A stretch of DNA of 64,000 bases from Fallopia convolvulus (GCA_964016875.1 OZ024736.1:4586001-4650000), one strand, 5' to 3'; shown: positions 45,034 through 56,442, numbered from the stretch's first letter. Translations and numbers: made by a program. Notes: generated from the sequence alone by a model not told the origin.

Positions 45034-48000
45034 TCATGTGTTTGGTTCGTTCAAAACCGTTTCTTCAAGAATAGCATTGCTAAATCCTTCAAAATACGGC
45101 TTGAAACGCTGACCATTCACCTTTTGTAGTGAATGAGTGGCTTCATCATAAATTTCCACCGCTCCATGAGGAAACGTCTGAGCTACTACGAACGGCCCCG
45201 TCCATCTCGACCTCAGCTTACCTGGAAAAAGTTTGAGTCTAGATTGATATAGCAAAACTCTATCACCTACCTGAAAACTTTTCCTCCATATTTTCTTGTC
45301 ATGCAAAGCTTTGGTCTTCTCCTTGTTTATGGTCGCGTTGTCATAAGCTTCTAACCGTAATTCCTCAAGCTCTTGCAACTGAAGCTTCCTCAACTCACCG
45401 GCTTTATCCATCTACAGACTACAGTTCTTCACATCCCAATAAGCTCGGTGTTGGATCTCCACCGGAAGATGACAAGCTTTACCAAACACCAACCGAAAAG
45501 GTGACATTCCAATCGGTGTTTTGTAAGCCGTCCTATATGCCCATAAAGCATCGTCTAAGCGAGTACTCCAATCCTTCCGGTTTGGCGACACCGTCTTCTC
45601 AAGAATGGCTTTGATCTCTCTGTTTGACACCTCAGCTTGGCCATTCGTTTGTGGGTGGTAGGCCGTAGAAATCCTGTGTGTGACATGATATTTCTTCAAG
45701 AGTGCACTGACCGTTCGGTTGCAAAAATGGGATCCCTTGTAACTAATTAAAGCTCTAGGAATCCCAAATCTTGAGAATATGTTCGCCTTCAAGAAATCTG
45801 CCACAACTCGGGAATCATCATTCATGGTGGTCTTCGCTTCCACCCATTTGAAAACGTAGTCCACCGCTAATAAAATATAAATATTCTCGTAAGAGCTAGG
45901 AAAGGGGCCCATGAAATCTATACCCCAAACATCAAATACCTCACAAAAGATAATTGAAGTTTGAGGCATTTCATCCCTACGGAATATATTTCCGACCCTT
46001 TGGCATCGGTCACAGGATTTGCAAAAGGCATATGCATCCCGAAAGATAGTAGACCAAAAGAATCCTGCATCCAATACTTTCCTAGCGGTTTTCTTAGCAC
46101 TAAAATGTCCCCCACAAGCATAAGAATGACAAAATGATAAAACTGAAGTTACCTCATTATCCGCAAGACAACGCCGGATTACCTGATCGGAACAATGTTT
46201 CCAAAGATATGGATCGTCCCACACATAATACCTTGCTTCACTCTTGAGTTTATCCCTTTGAGCCTTGCTAAAGCTAGGAGGAAATACACTCGAAACAAGA
46301 AAATTTACCAAATGAGCATACCAAGGTTGAAGTACACGTACCGAAAACAAGGTATCATTTGGAAATTCTTCTCTAATCGGTGTGATTTGAGCACCTCGTT
46401 CCCCCTCATGAACTAAGCGACTAAGATGATCCGCCACCACGTTTTCTGCCCCCTTTTTGTCTTTGATCTCAATGTTGAATTCACTCAACAATAAGATCCA
46501 TCTAATCAACCTGGGCTTTGCCTCCTTCTTCGTCAACAAGTAACGAAGGGTTGCATGATCCGTGTAGACGATCACCTTTGTACCTAGCAAATAAGACCGA
46601 AACTTTTCCAAAGCAAACACCACCGCCAAGAGTTCCTTCTCGGTGGTGTAATAATTTTTCTGTGCTTCATTAAGAGTCATAGAAGCATAATGGATAACAT
46701 GAGAAGCCTTACCAATCTTTTGGCCCAAAACTGCTCCTACCGCATAGTCGCTTGCATCACACATCAACTCAAAAGGTAGGGACCAATCCGGGGGCTGAAT
46801 TATTGGGGCAGTGGTGAGGCGAGCCTTCAACTCATCAAAAGCTTTTTTACAAGCTTCATTAAAGTCAAAGGTCACATCCTTCTTGAGTAGCTCACAAAGG
46901 GGTGAAGCGATCTTGGAGAAATCTTTAATGAACCTGCGGTAAAAACCTGCATGACCAAGAAAAGAACGTACTTCCCGAACATTAGTAGGATAAGGCAAGG
47001 ATTGAATTACTTCAACCTTTGCCTTATCAACTTCAATCCCTTTAGATGACACTATATGACCTAACACTATGCTCCGTTCTACCATAAAATGGCATTTCTC
47101 AGAATTAAGACAAAGGTTAGTTTCTTCACAACGTTTTAGCACAAGTGTCAAGTGAGTTAAACAAGAATCAAAATCATTTCCATGAACTGTGAAATCATCC
47201 ATAAAGACTTCAATGAAGTTCTCTATGTATTCAGAGAATATACTGACCATACACCTTTGGAAAGTGGTGGGTGCATTACATAGACCAAATGGCATTCTTT
47301 TGTAAGAGAATGTGCCAAATGGGCAAGTAAATGTTGTCTTCTCTTGATCCTCGGGTGCAATTGCTATCTGAAAATAACCTGAATACCCATCCAAGAAACA
47401 ATATAAGGAGCGACCCGCAAGTCGCTCAAGCATTTGGTCAATAAAAGGTAAAGGAAAATGGTCTTTACGGGTTACCGTGTTTAGCTTTCGGTAATCGATG
47501 CATACACGCCACCCGGTTTGAATTCTTGTTGGAATTAGCTCACCATCTTGATTCTCCTTCACCGTGATTCCACCTTTCTTAGGAACGACCTGAGTAGGAC
47601 TTACCCATTTGCTATCCAATATGGGAAAAATCATTCCTGCTTGAAGAAGTTTCAGGACCTCCTTCTTCACAACTTCCATCATAGGCGGGTTCAACCTCCT
47701 TTGTGGTTGTCTTGAGGGTTTTGCTTCATCCTCCAATAGGATTCTATGCATACAAGTAGAGGGGCTTATTCCTCTAATGTCGGCAATAGTCCATCCTATA
47801 GAGGATTTATGCTCCCTTAAAACATCCAGCAACCGGTATTCTTGATCTTGAGTCAGCTTGTTGGAAATTATCACCGGTAGAGTATCTCCATCACCTAGAA
47901 AAGCGTACTTGAGGTGGTCCGGCAGTTGTTTGAGCTCTACCTGTGGGGCCTGCACAATAGAGGGAACAAGCTTCTCGCTTGGCACTGTTAATGGAATGGG

Positions 48001-49038
48001 CTTTGAGCCCGATAGCAAGAGTGGTCGCTCATAGTGAGCGTTCAACTCGGCTACAATTTCTTGCATATCATCATTAAGAAAAAATTCCACTTCATCTTTA
48101 TCAACCACAGAGTTTTCAAGTGTAGATTGCAATTCATCATGATCATTAATGTCAAAGAAATCTTGCACAAGAGTATCTAACACATCAATTGAACACAAAG
48201 AATGAACATCATAGGGGAATTTCATAGCATCATAGATATTGTATTCCACTTTTTCCCCATCAAACTCCATGGTTAATGAGCCACTACACACATCAATTTT
48301 AGTTTTGGATGTCTTTAGGAATGGTCTACCTAAAAGGATTGGAGCAGCATGCTTGTCATGTTCCATTTCAAGTACGTAAAAATCAGCAGGGAAAATCAAC
48401 TTATCAACCATAACAAGCACATCTTCTATTATCCCCTTCGGGTAAACGTTAGACCTATCAGCCAATTGAATAACTACGGTTGTTGCATGCAATGGACCTA
48501 GCTCAAGAGACTCATAAATTGAATAAGGCAAAAAATTGATAGAAGCACCTAAGTCTAGCATAGCCTTTTCAAATTTTCTCTCAGCTATGATACAAGGGAT
48601 AGTGAACATACCTGGGTCCTCGCATTTTTGTGGCAATCGTCTTTGGAAGACCGCTGAGATTTGCTCACTGACCTTGATTTTTTGCTTTTGATTCCGCTTG
48701 ACCGTACATAACTCCTTCAAAAACTTAGCATAGCGGGGAACGCTCTTGATAAGCTTGAGTAGCGGAATATTCACCTCACATTTGCTAAATGTTTCGAAGA
48801 TCTCTTTATCGTTCTCGATCTTACGGGTCTCCTTTAAGGCTTCGGGAAAAGGTGGGGGGGGGGGGGGGGGGGGGTTGAGAACCGACGTCGAAAGAATCGG
48901 AGGTTCTTCGGAAATCACCGTCGACGCGGTTTGGTCCTCCGGGAGCGCGGTCGCGCTCTGGCCGGTACTGCCCGCGCTCAGGCCGCAGTAACTTGGTCCC
49001 TCGGGAGCGGTGTAGAGCTTAGGGGCGCGGTTTGGCAC
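45034..49038 (-). pseudogene. Athila pol: protease, reverse transcriptase, RNase H, integrase
   Basis: One frame of 1208 codons to a TAG at 45412, then the same frame continues to 45034 with the integrase tail (GDRVLLYQSRLKLFPGKLR). Domains in order: polar linker and proline run (encoded by 21 G on plus, 48854-48874), protease (LDLGASINFLPYSI, LLGRPFLKTSK), RT (VCIDYRKLNTVTRKDHF, YCFLDGYSGYFQI, FMDDFTVHG), RNase H (FELMCDASDYAVGAVLGQ, TTEKELLAVVFALEKF, YTDHATLRYLL), integrase zinc finger (H...CKSCDRCQ) and core (WGIDFMGPFPSSY). The second catalytic Asp is replaced by Tyr (LISYKGSHF), while the Glu block GQAEVSNREIK is present. The broken active site and internal stop suggest the integrase is dead, though the rest is nearly intact. 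Gag overlaps at 48978-49038 in another frame. Confidence 0.95.
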
Positions 49039-50579
49039 CCCTGGCTGGGCTGCCCGCGCTCAGGCTGAACGTCCAAGTCCGAGGTTTTGCCTCCCTCGGT
49101 TTCTTCATCAGGCGATGTTTGTGGCTTTCCGGTTTTGTTTTCCAACACTTTACCACTACGGAGAGAGATTGCATTCACATTCTGTTTAGGATTGAGTTTC
49201 GTCTGAGAAGGTAACCTGTTGGAATCTTTAGCTTCAAATTTGTTCATTGCCTGTGCAAGTTGGCTCATTTGATTTTCCAAGTTGGTGATGCTTGACTTGG
49301 TATCCTGCTGAATTTGGCCCATAGTTTGCTGCATCATGGCCATATTCTGGGTAAGAGCACGGATCATATCATCTGTGGATGAGGATGGGCCTTGATTTGG
49401 TGCTTGATTCTGAGGTTGATGTTGAAAAGGAGGTCTAAAGCCTGGAGGCCCGTTTTGAGGTGCATGCTGTTGATTCTGATTTCCGTACCTCAAATTGTGA
49501 TGATCCTTCCAACCTGGATGGTACGAGCTTGAATAAGGATCATATGCTGGTCTTCTTGGCCCATAGCCTCCAAGTGCATTAATTTCCTCCTCTTGAACAT
49601 GAAGAGTAGGACAAGCATCCGTCTTATGAGTAACATCAGAGCAGAAACCGCAAGGCTTGACTTGTTGTGATCCCTTCAGCATGAATTGCCTGAACATTGA
49701 CTTCAACTCATTCACATCTTCATGTAAAGCTGTAACATCAACAGAATTGGCTGCCTTCATTGAAGCTCTTTTGCTGAATTGACGAGAGCCTTCAGAAAGT
49801 TCATGAAATAGTTCAAAAGCTTGTTCAGGGGTCTTGTTCAGGATGTTCCCTCCACAGGCAGCATTAACATGTCGGCGTTCTTCATCCAGTAAGCCTTCAT
49901 GAAGGTACATAACAAGATCCATCTTAGAGTAGCCATGATAGGGGAAGCTTGAGATTAGCATCTTGAACCTCTCATAATACTCATAAAGCGATTCATTCGG
50001 GAGCTGTTCAATGTTGCTAATGCTCTTTTTCATACTTGAGAGCTTTGTGGATGGGAAATACTTCTCAAGGAAAGCCTTTTTCATCTCCTCCCAAGTCTCG
50101 ATACTGCCAGGAGCCAAATAGTAGAGCCAGTCATTCGCCGCATCCTTCAAAGAGAACGCAAAAGCTCTCAACTTGATTTGGTCATCAGTGATTTCATTTG
50201 GTTTCATGCTAGTGCAGACAGCATGAAAAACCGATAAATGCTTGTTGGGATCTTCACCCGCCTTCCCATAGAATTGAGGAAGGAGGTGAATCAATCCTGA
50301 TTTTAGTTCAAATTGGACACCGTCAAGGAGTGCATGTATCTTCACCGCCAATGGTTGTTGTGCCAAATCTGGTGCAGTTAACTGTCTCAGTGTCTGAGCC
50401 ATCTCTGGTATTTCAGGAACGCTATCAGAATCAGAAGAGGAAGAAGAAGAGGAACATGCCAGATTCAACGGTAGTTCTCGAGAATTCGCACGAGCTTGCC
50501 TACGCAACCTAGAGATTGTCCTTTCGATTTCTGAATCAAATGCAACAAGAGATGGATTAGTAGCACGGGTATGAACCAT
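48978..50579 (-). CDS. Athila gag of element D, 533 aa
   Basis: It is intact from MVHTRAT at 50579. It carries the capsid blocks FELKSGLIHLLPQFYGKAG, FSLKDAANDWLYYL and KKAFLEKYFPSTKLSSMKK and a CX2CX4HX4C zinc knuckle (CGFCSDVTHKTDAC). A Gln/Pro-rich stretch and the motif NAISLRSGKVLE, conserved in Athila polyproteins, follow. The last 20 or so residues come from the GC-rich module, and the frame ends at 48978, overlapping pol by about 60 bases in a different frame. Most relatives have a single gag-pol frame, so the break here is either a mutation or a frameshift site. Gag would form virus-like particles and package the element RNA. Confidence 0.93.
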   Translation of the reverse strand: MVHTRATNPSLVAFDSEIERTISRLRRQARANSRELPLNLACSSSSSSSDSDSVPEIPEMAQTLRQLTAPDLAQQPLAVKIHALLDGVQFELKSGLIHLLPQFYGKAGEDPNKHLSVFHAVCTSMKPNEITDDQIKLRAFAFSLKDAANDWLYYLAPGSIETWEEMKKAFLEKYFPSTKLSSMKKSISNIEQLPNESLYEYYERFKMLISSFPYHGYSKMDLVMYLHEGLLDEERRHVNAACGGNILNKTPEQAFELFHELSEGSRQFSKRASMKAANSVDVTALHEDVNELKSMFRQFMLKGSQQVKPCGFCSDVTHKTDACPTLHVQEEEINALGGYGPRRPAYDPYSSSYHPGWKDHHNLRYGNQNQQHAPQNGPPGFRPPFQHQPQNQAPNQGPSSSTDDMIRALTQNMAMMQQTMGQIQQDTKSSITNLENQMSQLAQAMNKFEAKDSNRLPSQTKLNPKQNVNAISLRSGKVLENKTGKPQTSPDEETEGGKTSDLDVQPERGQPSQGCQTAPLSSTPLPRDQVTAA

Positions 50580-50644
50580 ACAAGTGGTTCACACCCAAAA
50601 AGAAATAAAAAGTAACACTAGATAAATACAAATAATTTGCCGAG

Positions 50645-50662
50645 TCCCCGGCAACAGCGCCA
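50645..50662 (-). other. primer-binding site of element D (tRNA-Asp type)
   Basis: Plus-strand TCCCCGGCAACAGCGCCA matches the plant tRNA-Asp(GTC) 3' end at 17 of 18 positions and lies 4 bases inside the 5' LTR. Confidence 0.93.
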
Positions 50663-50666
50663 AATT

Positions 50667-52048
50667 TGACGAGCACTTTTACGTCGCTATAAAAGCACTG
50701 TCAAAGAAAATTCCTAACCTAAGTATAGTGGAAGCAAGGGTCGAACCCACAAGGACTCAAATTATTCGTATTTATATAATATTACTAAGCAGAAAAGGGG
50801 GGTTTTATGATTTCGATCTAGCAATCTAAGTAATTAAACTAATTAAAGCTAAGCAACTAAAATAAGTTGAGATTCAAATATGGAGAAAAGCGTCCAACTA
50901 GTTTTGTATCCATTGCATACATGAGTTTTGATCATCGATTATCCTTATTTCAAATTCCCTTGACTAATCTATTGTGAATTTATGAATTCAAGCTTATTGT
51001 GGTTGTTAATATACATCGTCTTTAACAACCTTTTAATCAATTAACCTAGAAAACCTTCTATGTCAAGTTGATCATGCAATTAAGTTCAAAGCATTCAATA
51101 GAAACAATATTCATGAATTCCACAGTCTATTCACGAAATCTTGTGATTAAATTATCCGCCTTTTATTAACCTTAATATACACCGTCTTTAAGTTTAAATC
51201 AAAGGATTCATCCATGAATAATCAAATTCCATCGTCTATTTAATTATTCTAGTTGTAATTCAACCTAGAAGTAGAATAGGTGATCAAGCTATTATAATCC
51301 TAAGTGAATTTAATCAATCAAGAATGGAGAGATTCAATCTAGTCAACGCAAATAGAAATAATTCAAATCTCACAAACAATCATGCATACAACTTCAACTA
51401 ACTAGTTGGACATGGGAAATTTAGCTAGAAATCGACATTAAAGAGAAATCAAACTTACAAAAGTCCAATTGATCTTCAATTGCAAAAACTAGGTTTTGTC
51501 TCCCACAAATCTCCAAATTGCATAAAACTCAAAAAGATAGCATAATCCAAAAATAAATCTAAGGAAAGTATTTATATCAAGCTAAAAATATCTAAAAGAT
51601 CCAAAAATATCCAAATAAACACTTATAAAGTCGGCCCATAAGATCTCGCGGAAGCCCAAATCCACGCCGCACCGACACCGCTGAGCGCGGTTTGTGACGC
51701 CCCAGAGCGCGGTCGCGCTCCGCCCGGAGTTGCCCACGCTGACGCCGCAGCAACTTTCTCCACTCGGCGCGGTCTTGACTTTGGCTCCGCGGTTTGGTCC
51801 CTTCATTCATGTCTTGTAGTTCTTGCCTCGGGTCTTCACTTCCAATGCTCCTTACACGTCCTGAGATCCGTCTTAAGCTTTCCATCTACCGTCTTCCACC
51901 ATCCGACCTGCAATTACGCACAAAGACGCGTAGATTCCGAACTAAACGAAAATAAAACCTAATCTAAACTTAGAATGAAATCCTAGCTAAAAATGCAAAA
52001 AACGAGAATAAAAACATGCTCTAACAACTACATCTATATGCTCTATCA
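50667..52048 (-). repeat. 5' LTR of element D
   Basis: TGACGAGC...CTCTATCA, 1382 bp, near-identical to 39597-40986; it lacks an 8-bp duplicate (near 'cctaacttcctaacc') found in the other copy. It carries the promoter for minus-strand transcription, with the GC-rich module at about 51670-51800. Confidence 0.97.
51569..51576 (-). promoter_or_regulatory. TATA box of element D 5' LTR
   Basis: TATAAATA on the minus strand, inside the 5' LTR and about 480 bases after its upstream end. The GC-rich module lies 100-230 bases upstream. The transcription start itself is not mapped. Confidence 0.6.
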
Positions 52049-52448
52049 ATAACCGTCTCGAAAACCGTTCACTAGAAACTGAACAGACGATGAAAGAGAG
52101 AGCGAAAATGTTGGGAAGAAGATGAAGAGGAAGCGTATGAGAGACGCCCTTATAAAGAGCAGGCATGGGCCTCTTCTCGCTCCCGAAAGGCTCATTGAAG
52201 CTATCCCACTTGGACGGCCCATTAAGCAAGATATGAAGAGCGGCCCAAAAAGTTTCACCCGTACAAACAAGAAAAAAGCCTAAGTACAGGGCCTCGCAAG
52301 GAGAACACCTCGCAGTATATTCCCCCCCAACCCCCAAAACCTCACACCTCGCAATATGCCCATTCAAACTCCAAAACCTCGCACCTCTCAAACCTAAGGA
52401 GACTATGACCTGTGACCCTCGGGACGAGGTCCCCAAGCCATGGGGTAG

Positions 52449-53259
52449 TGATGATGTCAAAAATGGTAAACTAGGAAGCGGGCCCGGGATACAAAGAATA
52501 AACAGACCCAACAGGACTCCCAAGGTGGATTCTGAGGCCAACAATCATACCCGTCATTTAATTAAACAAAATTCCCAGCCATCTCCGCGAGGTCTTCCAA
52601 AACCTCGGAACGAGGTCTCAACCTCGTAACCGACTCTACTAACACGCACGCCCACCCGGACCATTCAGCTGGCGCCGCTTACCTAAACCAATCACCGATT
52701 GCCTCACCTCCGGACCAATCAGAAGCTCGGGTCTCGGGCGTCCCACATCGGACAATGATCAAAATCCGACTCTCTAATTCTCTATAAATAGAGGAGAACC
52801 TCGTAGGTAGAAGGGGTCAAAAAACATCTTGAACTCAAGAACTATCTTGCTCGTTGAAGATCGACGTGATTGAAACATCGTCAAAAGACCTCGCTATAGA
52901 CAAGTAAAGTCCACAAAAAGACTTCAAGTCACACAAGGCCCTCGCTCACATCAAAGACCTCGCTACACAAGCTCGCAATCCACCTTCACCACACTCTCTG
53001 CTCAACCTCGCGCCAGGATCTATCAAGCGACACCTAGGTGGTAGAATCACAGAGCAACTAGGAGATCTCGAACATTGTTAGATCGAGGTCTCGAATACTC
53101 GTAGGAGGTCTAGGGTGTAAATCTCGTTCGTTTGTAAGCCTCGTAGGCTCGTAACCTCGTTGTAAGAAAATCATAAATAAAGAAGCAAGTGTTTGCACAA
53201 TCGAATATAATAATCTCGTTTCTTGTCTTTTAGCGAACGGTTTATTTCGGGTTTCATCA
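52449..53259 (+). repeat. 3' LTR of the Tat element
   Basis: It begins TGATGATGTCAAA after CCATGGGGTAG and ends GGTTTCATCA, 811 bp. TATAAATA lies at 52783-52790 and AATAAA at 53176-53181, a sensible promoter and polyadenylation order. Upstream of the TATA is a run of CCTCG/CGAGG words (about 52586-52627) and two CCAATCA boxes. The boundary is inferred from ends and signals because the 5' LTR is not available for comparison. Confidence 0.7.
52783..52790 (+). promoter_or_regulatory. TATA box in the Tat LTR
   Basis: TATAAATA, preceded by CCAATCA elements at about 52688 and 52715 and followed by an AATAAA signal 390 bases later. Confidence 0.6.
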
Positions 53260-54475
53260 ACGGATATATTTTAAAAATCGTTGGGGATAAAATGCTATTT
53301 GTGTACTAATCGGTGGATTACATTTGTGATAGACATGGCATTACAACGGGATTATATGAGGGGTACACTTGATGATGTCAATAGGAATGTCAATGATATG
53401 TCCTTGTCTGTAGAGGAGATTATGAGGAGATAGTAGGAGTTTTATCAGCAGGGTTGGCCCAAGTATCCCTAGTCTTTTGATTTCCTATCCCTTTGCTTTA
53501 TTTTTGTTGTCTTTGCTTTCATTGAGGACAATGAAAGGTTTAAGTACGGTGGAGAGAGAGCTCATTATTGTTTTATATGTTTAGTTGCATTTCCATTCAG
53601 TTTGTTTCAAGTTTTGTACAAAAATAAAGTCAAAATTTCAAAAAATACATACAATCCTATGCTGAGCTGAAAACCCGAAAGGGCGGTTCATGCAAAAATC
53701 AAGGACTCGGACCAACATTAGGCTGGGGGGGAATAAGAGGTTAAAGAGTGAAAGTGAGTTATGTGAGCACATCTTTGAAAAATAAAAAGAGTGGTAGGTG
53801 AAAACCCGAAAGGGCACCTAAAAGAATGAGTGAAAAAAAGTGCCTAGGATTCATTCTTGCTTTGGGGGTTCTACATGGATTTGTTTGTCTAGTTGTTCAT
53901 CTTGATCGTTGATAATGTTTATATTTTGCTATAATTTGATGTATTGCTTTAATTCTTATATGGGTTCGGGTTGTGAGCTTTGATTGAGTGTTTTTTAGTT
54001 TTAGGTCATACTCCTCTTCTGTTGTATGTAGACCTTTGAGATTGTTTTGATTTTTAGATTTTGTTTTAAGCTTACTCGAAGGCGAGCAGTGTCTAAGGAT
54101 GAGGGAGTTTGATGCACTATAGTTTCTATAGTATAACTAGGACTTTTGAGCACATTTTATAAGTATTTTTAGAGTAATGTTTGAGAGTTGTAATGAGTGT
54201 AAGTTGATTTAGGAGATTTGAAGAACACAAGGTTTTAAAGAGGTTCAAGATTTGAAGTGTTCAACTGAGAGTTCAAGTGAAGATTGGCTAGATGTTGAAG
54301 ATCCGTGGGTACGGGACAACAAACCACTAACACGGTTGCACTATAGGAAGAAACGTTATCGCATTATTGAAACTGACTCTGATTTTGGAAGGCAAATCGT
54401 GGGTGTTGAGGCGCGCTGGGGTGTTGAACCACACTAATTAGGATTCTTTCTCGAGAAGTCCGAGTTGATTATATA
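53260..54475 (+). mobile_element. 3' end of another Athila-like element (F)
   Basis: The left part (53330-53470) reads, with a stop, like the C-terminus of Athila ORF3: MRGTLDDVNRNVNDMSLSVEE then EFYQQGWPKYP. Then come the Athila 3' phrase 'ATTGAGGACAATG' near 53522, a long non-coding stretch, a polypurine tract (AAGGATGAGGGAGTT) and the start of an LTR at 54110 (TGATGCACTATAG). The LTR is cut at about 54475 by LINE sequence. The Tat element is inserted at its left. Confidence 0.7.
54110..54475 (+). repeat. truncated 3' LTR of element F
   Basis: It starts TGATGCACTATAG right after a polypurine tract; about 365 bp remain before the junction with LINE sequence. No terminal CA or target duplication is visible. 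The segment 54295-54430 is less AT-rich than the rest. Confidence 0.6.
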
Positions 54476-54681
54476 TTTAGTAGTTTATGATCGAACAAAA
54501 TAACATTTTCTTCAAATGGTGATGTACAACTTGTTGACAAAAATGAGAGATATTTTGGGGTTTTGATTTTATCCAAGATAGAATTTGGAGAAATCTTTGT
54601 GGATGGAATTGAAATAAAGGTTTTTGTCCCAAGCAGGAAAGGAAATTTTTGATCAAGGAAGTGGCACAGAGTATTTCTTTA

Positions 54682-55225
54682 TGTTGGGAAATTTGATCAC
54701 CTACTAGCAATAATAGAGGCAACACAGATCCACAAGAGAAATTAGAAACAAACAATTACAAGAACACGAGAGACTTTGTTGACCCAGTTCATCAGAATGA
54801 CTACATCTGGGGGCACTACCAAGCCATGGATATCCACTAGATCTGAGACTTACAAGGATTACAAGACCTGACAGTCTAACCTAATCTCTCTAGCACTCTG
54901 AATTTTTCCCCTCTAGCCTTTTAGGTTTTCAAGCGCACCAATTACAATAACATTGATAGGTTTAAAAAGAAACAAAAGGCTAAATGAAACCCTAGAGGCT
55001 CATAAAACTTGGGCCCCAAGAAAAAACAAGCTTCCCCGTACGCGGCCAATTGCGCGGGCAAGCCCCCCAATCGCGCGGCCACATAATGCCCGGTCCAACC
55101 TGCACTTTTTCTTTCTAGTGAAATTGTGCGACTTGGCTCCTCAATAGCGCACCCGCGCATTCCCCTCTTCGTTCTGCATTTGTCTTCTCTTCGCCTAAAA
55201 ATCAATCAGGCTCCAAAACCTAACA
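54682..55225 (-). repeat. 3' LTR of the TR-GAG element
   Basis: TGTTGGGAAATTTG...CAAAACCTAACA. It holds a GC-rich stretch at about 55035-55115 containing CAATTGCGCGGGCAAGCCCC and CAATCGCGCGGCC. Compared with the other LTR it lacks about 20 bp near its end. Confidence 0.92.
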
Positions 55226-55392
55226 ATCTCCCACCTGGAGACTGATTCCAATTATAATTGACTTCTTCATCAACAATCCTTCAGTCTTGGTAGTGACAAA
55301 CCTTCAACTTACGTCAGCTCGTTTGAAGCCTTGCCAGGCCTCAGTCCCTTCAGCTTTTCAGCAAGGTTTTCTCCCACCACACTCGACACTTG

Positions 55393-56414
55393 TCATATGG
55401 CTTTCTCCTTGCAAGCATCCTCCTCAACCATGTCATCCCACATGACTTTCTTGCCAACTGCACAGTCATATGGCTCAGCTAACTCAGCAAACTTCAGATA
55501 GAACTCAGAGGATGAATCTCTATCCAGTTCTTCAATGATCACCTGACCATCGGTCCGTGGCTCTTTCTTCAAGACCTCCTGCCTACTAGAAACCACTGCC
55601 ATACTCCCACCAAAACTTGAGGAACTCAAAATCAATACATCATCATGACCAAGATAATACGTTGTTGTATTTTCAGACTCCTTCTCTCCTAGTTCCTGAC
55701 ACTCGTTCTTGTAGTGACCAAATTCACCACATTTCCAGCACTTGATCTTGCTCTTGTCCTTGGTGATCTTCTCCTTCCCCTTGAAATTCGACCCACATGA
55801 CCAGATCTGCCCTTATTCCCTACATTCAAAGCTGATCTAGATGCAGGGGTTGTCTCTTTTCTGTGAATCTCTTCGCTCATTATCAAATCCCTCACATCAT
55901 CAGACTTGAGTTTCTCTTTACCAACTGAAGCACTAACAACAGTAACATTTCCACTTCAAGTTTTAGGCAAAGAAGAAAGTAGAATTACGGCTTGTACCTC
56001 ATCATCGAATTCAATCTCAACCGACTTCTGTTGTGCAATCGTTGCGCTGAATTCGTTCAAGTGCTTGGATACCGATGTGTCCTCCCGCATCTTCTGGTTG
56101 ACCAACCGCCTTATCAAGTGCACCTTGTTCACCGCTGATGGTTTCTCATACAATGCGAACAAGATTGAAAGCAATTCCCTTGTCGTCCTAGCCTTCACCG
56201 TGTGATGGGCTACGTTCCTGGACAATGTCAGACGAATTGCACTCATCGCCTTCCTATCCAATCATTGCCACTCAGCATCATCCATGTCCTCCGGCTGCTT
56301 TCCAAGAGGCAAGTGAAGATATTTACCATAGAGGTAATCTTCCATCTGCATCTTCAAGAAGCCAAAGTATGTCCCATCAAACCTCTCTACTGGGATCTTT
56401 CTGCTCAATGCCAT
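55393..56414 (-). pseudogene. copia gag of the TR-GAG element
   Basis: It starts MALSRKIPVERFDGTYF at 56414. Then come a copia capsid (UBN2-type) region with LFALYEKPSAVNKVHLIRRL and VSKHLNEFSATIAQQ, a region with EKLKSDDVRDLIMSEE, and a CX2CX4HX4C knuckle (CWKCGEFGHYKNEC) near 55725, ending in an acidic tail at 55393. Stops near 56262 and 55950 and a frame change near 55800 inactivate it. Confidence 0.88.
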
Positions 56415-56427
56415 CGTAGGAACCTAC

Positions 56428-56440
56428 AGCTCTAATACCA
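56428..56440 (-). other. primer-binding site of the TR-GAG element (tRNA-iMet)
   Basis: The minus strand reads TGGTATTAGAGCT just inside the 5' LTR. The usual copia primer-binding site is TGGTATCAGAGC; one C-to-T difference is present. Confidence 0.85.
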
Positions 56441-56442
56441 GT

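Larger units (their letters stand above)
39597..52048 (-). mobile_element. Athila-like element D, full length (target duplication ATAAC)
   Basis: This is the most complete retrotransposon in the window: 12,452 bp, minus strand, two LTRs (50667-52048 and 39597-40986), a primer-binding site, gag, a long pol, an Athila ORF3 region and a polypurine tract. It is flanked by ATAAC at 39592-39596 and 52049-52053. By eye the LTRs differ at about 20 of some 1380 positions plus one 8-bp indel, so the insertion is recent. It sits upstream of the Tat 3' LTR. Confidence 0.97.
29361..53259 (+). mobile_element. Tat/Retand-like Ty3/gypsy element, 5' truncated, with nested element D
   Basis: Plus-strand order: gag, protease, RT, RNase H, a remnant of the second (archaeal-type) RNase H, integrase, two tandem arrays, an antisense spliced ORF, and a 3' LTR at 52449-53259. 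A second RNase H and an antisense extra ORF are features of the Tat lineage. The 5' LTR and primer-binding site are missing; the left edge abuts copia integrase at about 29350-29361. Element D (39597-52048) is inserted upstream of the 3' LTR. Codon usage is GC-rich compared with all neighbours. Multiple stops make it inactive. Confidence 0.85.

Noticed and set aside
51987..52544. Minus-strand open frame of 185 codons with a hydrophobic start
   Set aside because: It runs across the junction of the Tat interior, the D target site and the Tat LTR, so it is a chance frame over unrelated sequences.
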